Shown: piece by piece, positions 1 through 9,720 of the stretch
Layout of the letters: each line of letters opens with the position of its first letter
How positions within the stretch are numbered: position 1 is the stretch's first letter
Assembly (NCBI RefSeq): GCF_040112705.1
Contig: NZ_CP157804.1
Location: forward strand, 3,156,001 to 3,220,000
From: Flagellimonas sp. MMG031
Lineage (GTDB): Bacteria > Bacteroidota > Bacteroidia > Flavobacteriales > Flavobacteriaceae
Reading direction: 5' to 3'
Length of the DNA: 64,000 nucleotides
The notes under the pieces: generated by a model
Database searches by the model: none
What the model was told of the DNA's origin: nothing
The model's input: the letters and a program-made list of their open reading frames with translations, nothing else
Made by a program: the position numbers and the translations under genes

Positions 1-395
1 ATGGGCAATCAGGCCAATTTCCTAAGTACACTTTGATAACTCTATATGATTAATTATGTATTTGGGAAATTGGCTTGAATCCTTATTGTGCGTTCTGATA
101 TTGTTTTTGGCACAAGATTCAATCATAGCCAAGGTACGGCATGGCTTTCAAAGGCAAAAAAAATCCTGACTGACACTTGATACTTAAGTTTTTCAAATTA
201 CAGCAATCCCAAAATACAGCCTATGGAAATGAAGCACTACTTGTTCAATGTAATTAATTGCGAGTAGTCACTACATTTTTGCGCTGGCAATCATAGTAAT
301 ACAAACAATCTTGCCAATTATCGTTTCATGGAACAATATTCAGAATAAAACACATCCAAAAATATGATTCTGGGCTTGTTTTTTGTTTACCGTAG
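1..395. other. Non-coding left edge
   Basis: No convincing gene is seen in this stretch, which lies downstream of the minus-strand hydrolase gene. An 11-codon open stretch from base 1 ends in TGA at about base 36 and could be the tail of a plus-strand gene entering from the left, but it is too short to identify. Composition is AT-rich and typical of intergenic sequence. Confidence 0.5.
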
Positions 396-1241
396 TTATC
401 CTTGTTTTTCCAACCAGCCCAAAGATTGTATGAACAAATCAGCTTGCTCAAGTGTTTTTTGATAATATTCCAAGCTTCTGTTATAATTAAAAAAACCATG
501 TTTCTGACCATCATATAGATGTAACTCACAGCGACTCCCCAACCTTTCCATTTGCATGGTGAAATACCTCGCCGTTTCAACAGGAACAAGATGATCTTTG
601 GTCCCCAGCAAAATAATGGTGGGTGGCGCACCTTTCTTTATATTGTGCAAAGGAGAAAATTGATGGTATTGCTCCTTGATGCGATCATATCCATAACCCG
701 CAGGACCATTATCAAATACAGGATTAAATAAAACCAGAGCATTCGGTTTACAACTAATATCCAAATCATCCGTGAATTCGTTAAATCCCTCTATCAATGC
801 GGTTGCGGAAGCAAGATGACCACCAGCCGATCCCCCACTGGCGATTATTTTGTTCGCATCTATTCCTAGACTATCTGCATTTTTTCGCAAAAAACGAATA
901 GCGGATTTAGCATCCCTTAACGAGGCAAAAGGTGTTGTACCGTCCCTTTTATATACCCGGTAATCGACCAGTGCGGTCGCTAAACCTCTTTTTGTAAAAT
1001 GCTCGGCATAGGGTCGAAATTGCTCTATGGTTCCCGTATTCCATCCACCACCAAAGTAAAACACCAATAATGGAACTGGCCTTTTAAATTGTTCATCCGG
1101 TAAATTCAGTTCAAGAAACAAGGAATCCTTGCCCACCGTTTTGTAAATCATTTGGGATTGGCTGAACCCCTTCAGATAAAAAAATAGAATAAAAATGAGA
1201 AGACCTCCAAACCTAATAATGGAACTGTATGATTTGTTCAT
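396..1241 (-). CDS. Secreted alpha/beta hydrolase (esterase/lipase type)
   Basis: Predicted exported serine hydrolase of 281 aa, probably an esterase acting on acylated sugars or similar substrates in the periplasm. A signal peptide occupies residues 1-28 (hydrophobic core then GFSQ). The oxyanion-hole segment FYFGGGWNTG (61-70) stands where HGGG is usual, the nucleophile elbow is GGSAGG with Ser138, and Asp216 (GTKDH) and His248 (QKHGFF) complete the triad, as in the BD-FAE/hormone-sensitive lipase group. The gene is last in a minus-strand run after the GH2 and sulfatase genes (46 bp gap to the sulfatase), so a role in deacylating the same glycan is an inference. The substrate is unknown. 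Confidence 0.88.
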   Translation of the reverse strand: MNKSYSSIIRFGGLLIFILFFYLKGFSQSQMIYKTVGKDSLFLELNLPDEQFKRPVPLLVFYFGGGWNTGTIEQFRPYAEHFTKRGLATALVDYRVYKRDGTTPFASLRDAKSAIRFLRKNADSLGIDANKIIASGGSAGGHLASATALIEGFNEFTDDLDISCKPNALVLFNPVFDNGPAGYGYDRIKEQYHQFSPLHNIKKGAPPTIILLGTKDHLVPVETARYFTMQMERLGSRCELHLYDGQKHGFFNYNRSLEYYQKTLEQADLFIQSLGWLEKQG

Positions 1242-1287
1242 GGATTTAGTATTTAGTGATTAAAAAAGTTTAGTGCATTATAAAATC

Positions 1288-2877
1288 CTATTTGAACATA
1301 GGATTACGAATGTCTGAATAATCAACGCCTCGAATTTCCTTAAATGACATAATCATTGCATTCAACGTATCAGGATAGACCTTGGCCAAATTGTTCTGCT
1401 GCCCAATATCATCTTTTAAGTTATAGAGTTGAAAAACCGGTGCGTTCCCAGTTTCTATGTTCACCTGCTCTATCAAGGTTCTTCCCCCGTAGGGTGGGAT
1501 CATTAACCAGTCGCCTTTTCTTAAAGCAGTTCTTGAAGTGGCTTCTATAACCAGCTCATCCCTTCCCTGATCACTTTTACCCAACAGTGCCTCCAACATA
1601 TTTTTGCTGTCAGGCCCTTTCTCCGGACTCCCTACCAGATGGGCCAAAGAATTTAACAAATCGATTTGGCATACCAAGGCATCAGATACTTTAGGTTGGG
1701 TTTTGCCCTCCCAGTAGGCTATAAAAGGAACTCGAGTTCCAGCTTCGTACAAACTGTATTTCCCTCCTCGAAGTGGGCCTCCCGGTTTATGATTCCCTAA
1801 CTTTTCAACCGCCCCGTCATAATATCCGTCATTTAAAACCGGGCCATTATCACTTGTAAAGATAATTAAGGTATTATCCATTAGGCCCTCCTTCTTTAAG
1901 GTTTTCAAAAGCTCACCCACACACCAATCCGCTTCCAAAATAACATCTCCTCTTGGTCCCATGCCCGACTTTCCAGCAAATCTCGGGCTCGGTGTCCTCG
2001 GGACATGCGGTTGCTGCAGAGCATAGTAAAGGAAAAAGGGATTGTCCTTTTTACGTCTTATGAAATCTTGTACTTCCACCAAAAAGGTATCTGCCATAGT
2101 TTCATCGTTCCATCTGGCGGTATACCCCCCCTTCATAAAACCAATACGCGGTATCCCGTTGACAATGGTATTGTTATGTCCATGGTGCCAGTTTAATTTT
2201 AATAATTCGGGGTTGTTCAACCCCGTGGGCTGGTCGTTAAAATTATTTTTATAACTCACACTGATCGGGTCATCCGGATGCAAATTGACCACTTTTCCAT
2301 TTTGTACATAAACAGTCGGAACCCGGTCTTGTGTCGCAGCCATGATAAAACTATAATCAAAACCCAGTTCATTTGGACCTGGTGAAATTTCGCTGTTCCA
2401 ATCGACTTTCCCATTCCCTAGGCCCAAATGCCACTTTCCTATGATTCCCGTATCATAGCCTTTTGATTTGAGCATTTTTGGAATAGTACTTTGAGCAGTA
2501 TCAATAAGCAATGGTGCATCGCCCGCTAGAATTTGGGCCTTTTCATTTCGCCAAGGATAAGTCCCTGTCAACAATGCGAAACGACTTGGTGTACATGTGG
2601 CCGAAGTGGCATACCCATTAGTGAACTTTATTCCGCCTTCTGCCAGCCCATCAATATTCGGTGTTGACAAACCTATGCCGTCATAGGAGCTTAAGTCGCC
2701 ATAACCTAAATCATCTGCTAGGATAATAATGATATTGGGTTTTTTATTGTGATACGCTGTTGGGATGTGCTTCTCACTACCAGTACTATCACTTTTTTTT
2801 GAGCAAGAAATTAGAATACCCAAAGGCAAGCAAAAAATAAATATAAAATAGACATAGGTTTTTGCCAATTTTTTCAT
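1288..2877 (-). CDS. S1-family sulfatase lipoprotein
   Basis: Type I sulfatase expected to remove sulfate esters from a glycan, anchored as a lipoprotein. I chose the ATG at 2877 because it starts MKKLAKTYVYFIF and gives a good signal with lipobox LISC; a GTG at 2907 overlaps the upstream stop codon but would put ten polar residues ahead of the signal. The metal-binding ADDLGYGD segment and the modification motif CTPSR (Cys95, to be converted to formylglycine) are intact, as are GKWHLG and the SDNGP metal site. Length (529 aa) is normal. It lies between a GH2 gene and an esterase in the same orientation, which suggests sequential desulfation and hydrolysis of a sulfated galactoside-containing polymer. 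The exact substrate cannot be read from sequence. Confidence 0.92.
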   Translation of the reverse strand: MKKLAKTYVYFIFIFCLPLGILISCSKKSDSTGSEKHIPTAYHNKKPNIIIILADDLGYGDLSSYDGIGLSTPNIDGLAEGGIKFTNGYATSATCTPSRFALLTGTYPWRNEKAQILAGDAPLLIDTAQSTIPKMLKSKGYDTGIIGKWHLGLGNGKVDWNSEISPGPNELGFDYSFIMAATQDRVPTVYVQNGKVVNLHPDDPISVSYKNNFNDQPTGLNNPELLKLNWHHGHNNTIVNGIPRIGFMKGGYTARWNDETMADTFLVEVQDFIRRKKDNPFFLYYALQQPHVPRTPSPRFAGKSGMGPRGDVILEADWCVGELLKTLKKEGLMDNTLIIFTSDNGPVLNDGYYDGAVEKLGNHKPGGPLRGGKYSLYEAGTRVPFIAYWEGKTQPKVSDALVCQIDLLNSLAHLVGSPEKGPDSKNMLEALLGKSDQGRDELVIEATSRTALRKGDWLMIPPYGGRTLIEQVNIETGNAPVFQLYNLKDDIGQQNNLAKVYPDTLNAMIMSFKEIRGVDYSDIRNPMFK

Positions 2878-2906
2878 GTTGTGACTATTTAGGTTTTGGG
2901 TTCCCA

Positions 2907-5474
2907 CTACTTGCTTTCGATTCGTAATTTACTTTCTAGACCCTGTCTGGATTTCACAGTGATGTCAATCCATCCTTCCCCTTCTGCTTCTATAAAAGCC
3001 ACGAGTCTTCCCCGAAATGCCCTTTTTGAGGAAGATGTGTATGGAGTCAAATCAAGTGGGTCTCCGTTGTCCAACCCTTTTAATTTCCCCGGACCTGATA
3101 CCGTAATGGTCAAATAATCATCCGCTAAAGGAAATCTGGAATTCTTGTGGTCCACTACGTCAATGAACACCAACGTATTTTCCTTGCTTTTGGATGATAT
3201 CTCCTGGGTAGGACTACTCACTTTCAGCTTTTTCTCCCCAGAAGCTGTCTCATAGACATCCCTGGCCACAAGCTCACCGTTCTTATAGGCTTTTGCCACC
3301 ACTTTGCCTGGAGTATATGGGACCATCCATTTCAATTGTTCCCCCTTGTAATACTGCTTTCCCAAGGAGACTTCATTGAGAAACAATTCCACCATGTCTG
3401 TATTGGTATAGACCACCACCGGAATCTCAACCCCTTCTTTTCCCGGATGTGTCCAATGGGGTAACATATGAACCATGGGGTCATCGGACCATAAACTCTG
3501 ATACAAGTAATATGCATCCTTGGGCATATTGGCTATGTCGATTACGCCGAAGTTGGCAAATCGTGATGGCCACTGATTGGTCTCTCCTAAATAATCAAAG
3601 CCAGTCCATCGAAACTGTCCCATTAAATAGTTCAATTCCTCTACCCTTTGCCATGCTTTTCTAGCACTGGTTCTTACTGTGGCGTTATCGTATGACGATT
3701 GGTAATATACGTCTTCTTTCCAAGGATTTGGATTCTGTATGGGATATTCCTGGTCATAAATGGTGAAGAAGTTCGTTTTTTCTTCAGGAAATACCTCTGT
3801 TTTGGCCAAATCCGGTAATGGATAGAGCTTCCCCTCCAACCCTTTCATTGTACCGGCAGACCCATTATCTATTTCCCACTTGGCCGGAAAATCCCTACGT
3901 CTCCATTGTGTTTGTGTCTTATAAACTCCACGCGTTTGATAGGTATGTGGTACCTCGGTGGCAATCATGGGGACCTTGGGGAATTCCCCATGAAATGATT
4001 CATAGCGTCCCATTTCCTCTCCATCCCCATTAAATCCCTTCACATCTAATTGCGTTGAACCAAGCACTTCCTTCATTCCACGCGTAGGATCTAATCCCCC
4101 TTGGGTTATGGGGCGTGAACCGTCCATACCTTTTATGAAATCTATCAGCTTTCTCTGTGTTTGTACAGTGGGTTTTGCAACCTCATTCCCAATACTGTAC
4201 ATAAAAATACTTGGATGGTTTCGGTTGTTTTTAACCCAATAAGAAACATCCTTTTTCCAGTCTTTCTCAAAATAGTGCCCATAGTCATCAGCTGCTTTGG
4301 TCTTTTCCCAACCATCGAAGATCTCATCGAGTACCAAAATACCAAGTGTATCACACATGGTGTAAAATTCCGGTGAGAATGGATTATGTGATGTTCTTAT
4401 GGCATTGCATCCCATTTTCTTTAACAGCTTTAAGCGATATAATAGAATACTTTCAGGCACCGCCGCTCCATAAACTCCAGCATCATGGTGCATACAGACC
4501 CCTTTGACCTTGATGTTCTTATCATTGAGCTTGAAACCCCATTCCGGGCTGAACTCTATTTTACGAATACCAAAAAACGTGGAATCAGAATCTACCAAAA
4601 CTTGTTTATTGTCATAAATTTCATTCACCACTATATGTCTTTTGGCATCATTCAAAGACCATCGCTGCGGATTCTCCAGTTCTATATCCCGAATCAATTC
4701 AATACTATCATTGCCCGCAAGAGTGATCGGGTTCTCCAAAAGGGCAAGCTGTTTTAAATCAGAATCAAAAATTTTGGTCACATGGGTTCCTGTAATGGAT
4801 GTATTGGTATTGTTCAATAATACTGAGTTAGCTTTGACGGAAACCCGTCTTTCATCCAAAAAACTGGTCTGGACAAAATCTTCATTGGTCTTAAAATGTA
4901 TCTTCGGGGTGATTTTTAACCAGACATTCCTATAAATTCCTGCTCCAGTGTACCATCTGGCCGATTTTGGCCTTGAGTTATCAACTCTCACGGCTATCGT
5001 GTTTTTTCCCTGTTTTAAATAGGCTCCAATGTCATAGAAAAAAGTGGTATAACCATAATGTTGGGTGCCAATCATCACGTTATTTACCCAAACGGTGCTG
5101 TTCCTATAAACACCATCAAATTGTAACTCGACAGAAAGGTTTAAGAGGTTATCCTCTAAATACAAATCCTTTCTGTACCAACCAATTCCAGCAGGGAGAT
5201 ATCCGCTTTGCCAATCGGTTCCATAAATGGTGTCATAGGTTCCCTCGATGGACCAATCATGTGGCAGGTCCAATTTCCGCCATGATTCAGCGTTATAGGC
5301 AGTATCACTGAAAATACTACTATCTCCCAGCTTGAAAGACCAGTCATCATTTATTTTATAAGTATATCTGACCTTATTGTTTTTCTTTACCTCTTTTTTA
5401 ATTTGATGGCCACAACCGACCATACCCATTATCATCAAACCAAAAAGCAAAAATGATTTAATACTATACTTCAT
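2907..5474 (-). CDS. GH2-family glycosidase lipoprotein (beta-galactosidase-like)
   Basis: Glycoside hydrolase family 2 enzyme of 855 aa, probably an exo-acting beta-galactosidase or related activity on oligosaccharides at the cell surface or in the periplasm. It begins with a lipoprotein signal (MKYSIKSFLLFGLM, lipobox Cys near residue 21). Order of domains: jelly-roll sugar-binding domain, Ig-like domain, TIM barrel with RTSHNPFSPEF, acid/base Glu431 in SIGNEVAKP and a putative nucleophile Glu507 in ATEVPHT, then C-terminal beta domains (DUF4982-like and a further Ig-like module). The 76-residue spacing of the two glutamates fits the family. The gene is first of a run with the sulfatase (stop and GTG overlap by one base) and the esterase. 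Confidence 0.92.
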   Translation of the reverse strand: MKYSIKSFLLFGLMIMGMVGCGHQIKKEVKKNNKVRYTYKINDDWSFKLGDSSIFSDTAYNAESWRKLDLPHDWSIEGTYDTIYGTDWQSGYLPAGIGWYRKDLYLEDNLLNLSVELQFDGVYRNSTVWVNNVMIGTQHYGYTTFFYDIGAYLKQGKNTIAVRVDNSRPKSARWYTGAGIYRNVWLKITPKIHFKTNEDFVQTSFLDERRVSVKANSVLLNNTNTSITGTHVTKIFDSDLKQLALLENPITLAGNDSIELIRDIELENPQRWSLNDAKRHIVVNEIYDNKQVLVDSDSTFFGIRKIEFSPEWGFKLNDKNIKVKGVCMHHDAGVYGAAVPESILLYRLKLLKKMGCNAIRTSHNPFSPEFYTMCDTLGILVLDEIFDGWEKTKAADDYGHYFEKDWKKDVSYWVKNNRNHPSIFMYSIGNEVAKPTVQTQRKLIDFIKGMDGSRPITQGGLDPTRGMKEVLGSTQLDVKGFNGDGEEMGRYESFHGEFPKVPMIATEVPHTYQTRGVYKTQTQWRRRDFPAKWEIDNGSAGTMKGLEGKLYPLPDLAKTEVFPEEKTNFFTIYDQEYPIQNPNPWKEDVYYQSSYDNATVRTSARKAWQRVEELNYLMGQFRWTGFDYLGETNQWPSRFANFGVIDIANMPKDAYYLYQSLWSDDPMVHMLPHWTHPGKEGVEIPVVVYTNTDMVELFLNEVSLGKQYYKGEQLKWMVPYTPGKVVAKAYKNGELVARDVYETASGEKKLKVSSPTQEISSKSKENTLVFIDVVDHKNSRFPLADDYLTITVSGPGKLKGLDNGDPLDLTPYTSSSKRAFRGRLVAFIEAEGEGWIDITVKSRQGLESKLRIESK

Positions 5475-5807
5475 AGGTACGTTTATATTGTATTGACTTT
5501 ATTTTCCTAAATAGAGATGTCAATGTTCATTATTATCCAGCGACTAACATACACTTCAACTATAAGTGCCAAAGGTTCAAATAAGTTGAGAGCTCCGCAT
5601 TTGACTTTACCTTTGTCATAAGCAAGACCAAATGATCATCGGTTTAAGTTAAGACCATAAAACGCTATGAAATATCAAGGGCCGGTCTTTTACAAGAATT
5701 ATGCTTTGGCTCTTAGCGTTTAAACCTATGGGCTTGACTGCAAATAAAAACAGTAATTGTATTACCGTTTTTATGAGGACCAACGATTCAAATTGCAACT
5801 GACCGAA
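5475..5807. other. Intergenic region upstream of the GH2 gene
   Basis: 333 bp between the minus-strand GH2 gene (start 5474) and the end of the upstream sulfatase. It should hold the GH2 promoter. The only repeated element I noted is CCTATGGG at 5725-5732, the reverse complement of an octamer also found upstream of the HTCS gene (9605-9612) and of the LacZ-type gene (17313-17320). No open reading frame or terminator hairpin is evident. Confidence 0.4.
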
Positions 5808-7277
5808 TCAAATCGGATTCTTATCAAATTTGAAAATATCCGATGGAGTCCTCGCGTCTTCCATGATTCCTTCCATTACTTTAACAACCTCGGGGTGTTG
5901 CTCTGCAATATTGGTTGATTCCCCTAAATCTTTTGAAAGATCGTACAATTCAATGGGCGCGTTGGGATTTTTCAACACCCCATATCTGACGGCTTTCCAT
6001 TTGCCTTTCCGCACCGCCTGTCTTCCTCCCCTTTCATGAAACTCCCAATATAAATATTCATGTTTCTTCTGAATATCCTTTTGCCCCAGTATTTCAGGCA
6101 TAAAAGAAATACCATCCGTGTTACTTGGAACTTCAACTTTGGTAATTTCCGAAAATGTAGGTAAAACGTCCCAAAATGCTGAGACATGATCACTTACCGA
6201 GCCAGCCTCAATTTTGCCAGGCCAACTAGCAATCATAGGCACCCTGATTCCACCTTCGTACAAATCCCTTTTAGTCCCCTTGAAGGGCCCATTACTACTG
6301 AAGTAATCGGGATCTCCCCCACCCTCAGTATGTGGACCGTTATCCGAAGTGAATATAATGATGGTATTATCTGCAATCCCCATTAGTTCAACTTCTTTCA
6401 TTATTTCGCCGACCTGTTGGTCCAATAAATCTATCATGGCAGCAAAAGTAGCGTGGGCCTCCTTTTGACTGCCGTAGGCACCTTTCCTAAAATCGTTTCC
6501 ACTATCGACTCCCTTATACGAACGTTCAGGTAAAAATTTGCCCCTATACTTATCAATTAGTGCATTGGGAGCAGCCAATTCCGCATGGGGGATAATTGAT
6601 GGCACATAAAGAAAGAATGGGGAACTCCTGTTATCCCTAATGAATTTCAACGTTTTCTCATGAATCAAATCCGGTGCGTAGGTGATTTTATCGGTTCCGG
6701 AATTTTCGGGAATGACGATGGAGTCTTGATTCGACCACAAATGTCCCGGATAATAATTATGACCCAATCTTTGACAATTGTAACCATAAAAAACATCAAA
6801 TCCTTGATTATTTGGATCTCCCTCAGACCCAGGGTATCCTAAACCCCATTTACCAAAAGCCCCTGTTACATATCCGGCTTTTTTGAACATCTCGGACAGA
6901 GTATAGGTACTATCCGGCAAGGGATATTGTCCTTCAGGCTTAACTTCCTTATTGCCTCTAACTATGGTATGACCTGTATGCATTCCTGTCATTAGGGCCG
7001 ATCGGGAAGGTGCACAAACCGTACTGCCAGCATAGTGTTGCGTAAAGATCATTCCTCTTTTGGCTAACCTATCAATGTTTGGTGTTTTGAATTTTTCCTG
7101 TCCATAACAACTTAAATCCCCATATCCCAAATCGTCAGCTAAAATGTAAATTACATTAGGTGGCCTAGTAGTGCTCATTTCTAAAGCAGTCTGGTCATTT
7201 TTATCTTCTTTGACCAATTTACAGGAGCAAACTACAAACGAAACAAACAGTAGAGCTAAAAATATTTTCTTATGCAT
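5808..7277 (-). CDS. S1-family sulfatase lipoprotein (arylsulfatase A-like)
   Basis: Sulfatase of 489 aa from the preferred ATG at 7277 (MHKKIFLALLFVSF, lipobox ending in Cys near residue 19); a start at 7319 would add 14 mostly basic residues before the signal. Hallmarks are ADDLGYGDLSCYG, the formylglycine motif CAPSR with Cys88, HTGHTIVRGN after it, GKWGLG, and SDNGP metal ligands. The HTGHT-VRGN signature is typical of arylsulfatase A-like members. Enzyme family known; substrate not. It stands alone on the minus strand with over 300 bp on both sides, so it probably has its own promoter. Its C-terminal segment (KKHEYLYWEF) resembles that of the decayed sulfatase at 30.0-30.3 kb. Confidence 0.92.
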   Translation of the reverse strand: MHKKIFLALLFVSFVVCSCKLVKEDKNDQTALEMSTTRPPNVIYILADDLGYGDLSCYGQEKFKTPNIDRLAKRGMIFTQHYAGSTVCAPSRSALMTGMHTGHTIVRGNKEVKPEGQYPLPDSTYTLSEMFKKAGYVTGAFGKWGLGYPGSEGDPNNQGFDVFYGYNCQRLGHNYYPGHLWSNQDSIVIPENSGTDKITYAPDLIHEKTLKFIRDNRSSPFFLYVPSIIPHAELAAPNALIDKYRGKFLPERSYKGVDSGNDFRKGAYGSQKEAHATFAAMIDLLDQQVGEIMKEVELMGIADNTIIIFTSDNGPHTEGGGDPDYFSSNGPFKGTKRDLYEGGIRVPMIASWPGKIEAGSVSDHVSAFWDVLPTFSEITKVEVPSNTDGISFMPEILGQKDIQKKHEYLYWEFHERGGRQAVRKGKWKAVRYGVLKNPNAPIELYDLSKDLGESTNIAEQHPEVVKVMEGIMEDARTPSDIFKFDKNPI

Positions 7278-7731
7278 TCTATGAATTATTTTCTTGATTA
7301 ATTTTTTAAGTGTTTCCATTAATTAAGTGGAACTAAGCTGACGCTCTTTTTCGTTTTCATCTTTTCAGTAGTGCATTACACTGCATCTTTGTAAAGCTTT
7401 TTTTTAATTTGACATATGCATTGTCCCCACTTTTCAACCTGTTTTAATGTGGGTTTCCTAGTGAGGCAAATCCTTACTTAAAAGGTATTTTCAATTTCGG
7501 CACTTGGAACTTAACCCAATCGTTTAACACGGACTTACACAATTCATGAAACTGACCTAAACTTGTTTAACCGGTTATGAAATGTTCGGTTTTGTTTTCA
7601 TTTAGAATAAAGAACCATTGCAACTGATATGTAAAACTATTTTCTTAAATTTTACATACAATGGCATCTTTTAATTGAACTTTACTTAAATACTTGCAAG
7701 AATGAATTATCTCCATTTTTAGCTTCAGGCT
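7278..7731. other. Intergenic region
   Basis: About 450 bp between the sulfatase start and the remnant of a thioredoxin-like gene. It should carry the sulfatase promoter. I see no open reading frame, no clear terminator hairpin and no repeat shared with other parts of the window. Confidence 0.4.
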
Positions 7732-7925
7732 TTATTTCTTTATTAAACTATCTATTTTGGTCACCAACTCCTTTCCTCTTAAATCCTTTGCGATAATTAT
7801 TCCTTCAGGGTTAATCAGAAATGTTGCTGGGATTGCTCTTACCCCGTACTTCTCTTTAATTTTGTTAGAACTATCGATAATTTGAGGCCATGTTATTCCA
7901 TGTTTGTTCGCAAATTTTTCTAAAA
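7732..7925 (-). pseudogene. C-terminal remnant of a TlpA/ResA-type thioredoxin protein
   Basis: Reading the minus strand down to the TAA at 7732-7734 gives about 64 residues that clearly match the C-terminus of TlpA/AhpC-TSA thiol-disulfide proteins: segments such as FANKHGITWPQIID, KYGVRAIPATFLINPEG and KDLRGKELVTKI are present, including the cis-proline region (AIPATF). The upstream part with the CxxC site is missing and no start codon is available, and the frame differs from the intact thioredoxin gene that ends at 7929. It is best read as the leftover end of a neighbouring paralog after a deletion or recombination between tandem genes. Confidence 0.75.
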
Positions 7926-7928
7926 CCG

Positions 7929-9035
7929 TTATTTGTTTATGTATACTTTTATGTCCTTTTCTATTTGTTCAGAAAATCCAAAATATTCCTTCTGAACAAT
8001 CCCGTTATTATCTATCAGAAAATATCTTGGCCAACTATTGACGCCAAATTCTTTCTTCAAGTCATTATTTCCTACCAAATTTTGAAAGGTGGTTCCTTTT
8101 TTTTCTATCAACTTAATGGCGTTTTCAAAATCTTCCGAAACTATCCCAATTACGCTTAATTTAGTTGAGAATTTGTTTTTTAGGTTCTCCACATTAGGAA
8201 ATGATGCAATACAAGGTCCGCACCAAACTTCCCAGAAGTCAATTAAAGTCAGCTTGTTGTTATTGACCTTTACAATATTATTGTTGTCAAATAAATCGGG
8301 CAGTTCCAATAAAGGAATTTTTTTTGTAAGCAACATGTTTGGCTTTCTTTGTTCAGGCTGTATTATATCATAATCCTGAAATCCTTTCTTTAAATCTTTA
8401 ATTGTGGTATTGACATTATTGTTGAATTTTACTTCGCTAAATTTTGAAATAGATACGGTCTTGTTCCCAAGTGCGTATGCGGTTTGTTTAATTTTAATTG
8501 GAAAGAAATCCGTTTTATTAAGTTCATAAACCATTATTCTGTCAGATACATTGTAAACTGTATCATTTTCAAATTCGAATGAAAGCAAATATGAATTTTC
8601 TGTCTCAGAAAGAGTAACGTTTTTATAAACTGAGTCAAGTTTGAAAATATTCTGATGAACCATTTGTCCACCTGGAGAACCAATAAACCCAAAATGTGCA
8701 GGTTCCATTTCGTAAGTTTTATCAGTTATAGAGATTTCAAATCCATTTCCAGCATCATAGATATATTCTTTGTCATAATCATTTCTTTTGCCATAAAATG
8801 AAAAACCAAATATTTTATCATTGTTGTCTTTTTCGATTAGGGCAACACCAGTATTATTCCAAACAGTTCCACCCTTGGCAAAAGTGTCAATTTTCTGCAT
8901 TCGATATTCCAAGGTATATATTGTGTCAGCAGTTTCTTGAAATTTGGCAATGACATATTTCGTATCGATGTTAGCTTCTTCCTTACAACTATAAAAAGCT
9001 ATCATTACTGAAAGTATTATAAATGTTTTTTTCAT
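7929..9035 (-). CDS. TlpA/ResA-family thioredoxin lipoprotein
   Basis: 368 aa lipoprotein (MKKTFIILSVMIAFYSC, lipid Cys17) with an N-terminal region of about 220 residues without an obvious family and a C-terminal thioredoxin fold. The redox motif WCGPC lies near residues 270-274 in DFWEVWCGPCIASFP, and the cis-Pro segment is NSWPRYFLID. Proteins of this kind reduce or isomerise disulfides of periplasmic or outer-membrane proteins. It is followed directly by the broken end of a second thioredoxin gene. No link to the sulfatase genes is visible beyond proximity, and its redox partner is unknown. Confidence 0.88.
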   Translation of the reverse strand: MKKTFIILSVMIAFYSCKEEANIDTKYVIAKFQETADTIYTLEYRMQKIDTFAKGGTVWNNTGVALIEKDNNDKIFGFSFYGKRNDYDKEYIYDAGNGFEISITDKTYEMEPAHFGFIGSPGGQMVHQNIFKLDSVYKNVTLSETENSYLLSFEFENDTVYNVSDRIMVYELNKTDFFPIKIKQTAYALGNKTVSISKFSEVKFNNNVNTTIKDLKKGFQDYDIIQPEQRKPNMLLTKKIPLLELPDLFDNNNIVKVNNNKLTLIDFWEVWCGPCIASFPNVENLKNKFSTKLSVIGIVSEDFENAIKLIEKKGTTFQNLVGNNDLKKEFGVNSWPRYFLIDNNGIVQKEYFGFSEQIEKDIKVYINK

Positions 9036-9720
9036 TTGCTTTCGGTTTTTGATAAATTTTGTGAAACTTGTTTATATGAATGTAAAATACAGCTATATGC
9101 CACAAATTTGGAACTAAGACAAAGTATCAATCGTTTATTTGAACTTTCTTCACTATTGGATTACTTCAGCATTAGTCATTATTTAATTATGCTCAATTCC
9201 TGAAACCTTAATTTGACCTATTACCTTAATGGTATTGTTTTCACTCAAAAAAATCTCTTCAGATTTGTCATTGAAAATAATTACAGTTTCACATTAAACC
9301 TTTATGTAATAACCCTATCAGAATATAGTTATGCCCGCGATCAGCACCTCTTGTTTACACTCTATATTCTGTTAATAAGAGTTCAGTTATTATCAACAAT
9401 ATATAGAGTTGATAAACTGACCAAGGCTTCTTTACATATTGAGAACCTCTAAAAGAAAAAAACCTTAACACATTCTCTTTTAGGTCAAATATAAGTTGGC
9501 TATTACGGCCAAAATTCCCAAATACATCTTCAAAATGTTACAAGTACAAGAGAATTCGCTCTAAACCACTTATTGCAACATTTTTTACCCTATATTGAAA
9601 CAAACCCATAGGTGTGCAACATTTGTTTCAAAAAAGAAAATCCCCATATTTAAAGACTGTCCGTAATTACTAACATTTATTGCATTGAACATGTCAAGAT
9701 TTCCTTTTACAGTAGGCTAT
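9036..9720. other. Long divergent intergenic region upstream of the HTCS gene
   Basis: Nearly 700 bp between the divergent thioredoxin lipoprotein and HTCS genes. AT-rich, with no credible coding sequence. Its one clear structure is the inverted repeat at 9595-9631, listed separately. An open stretch of 79 codons near 9213-9452 has no recognisable protein character and I treat it as chance. Confidence 0.5.
9595..9631 (+). promoter_or_regulatory. Inverted-repeat operator candidate before the HTCS gene
   Basis: TTGAAACAAA at 9595-9604 and TTTGTTTCAA at 9622-9631 form a perfect 10 bp inverted repeat with a 17 bp spacer, which itself starts with CCCATAGG. The site ends 90 bp before the ATG at 9721. 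There is no T-run after it, so it is unlikely to be a terminator. HTCS regulators bind as dimers near PUL promoters, so an autoregulatory operator is a reasonable inference. Confidence 0.5.

Noticed and set aside
9213..9452. 79-codon open frame upstream of the HTCS gene
   Set aside because: Low-complexity AT-rich translation, no start context and no homology recognised; it lies in a probable promoter region.
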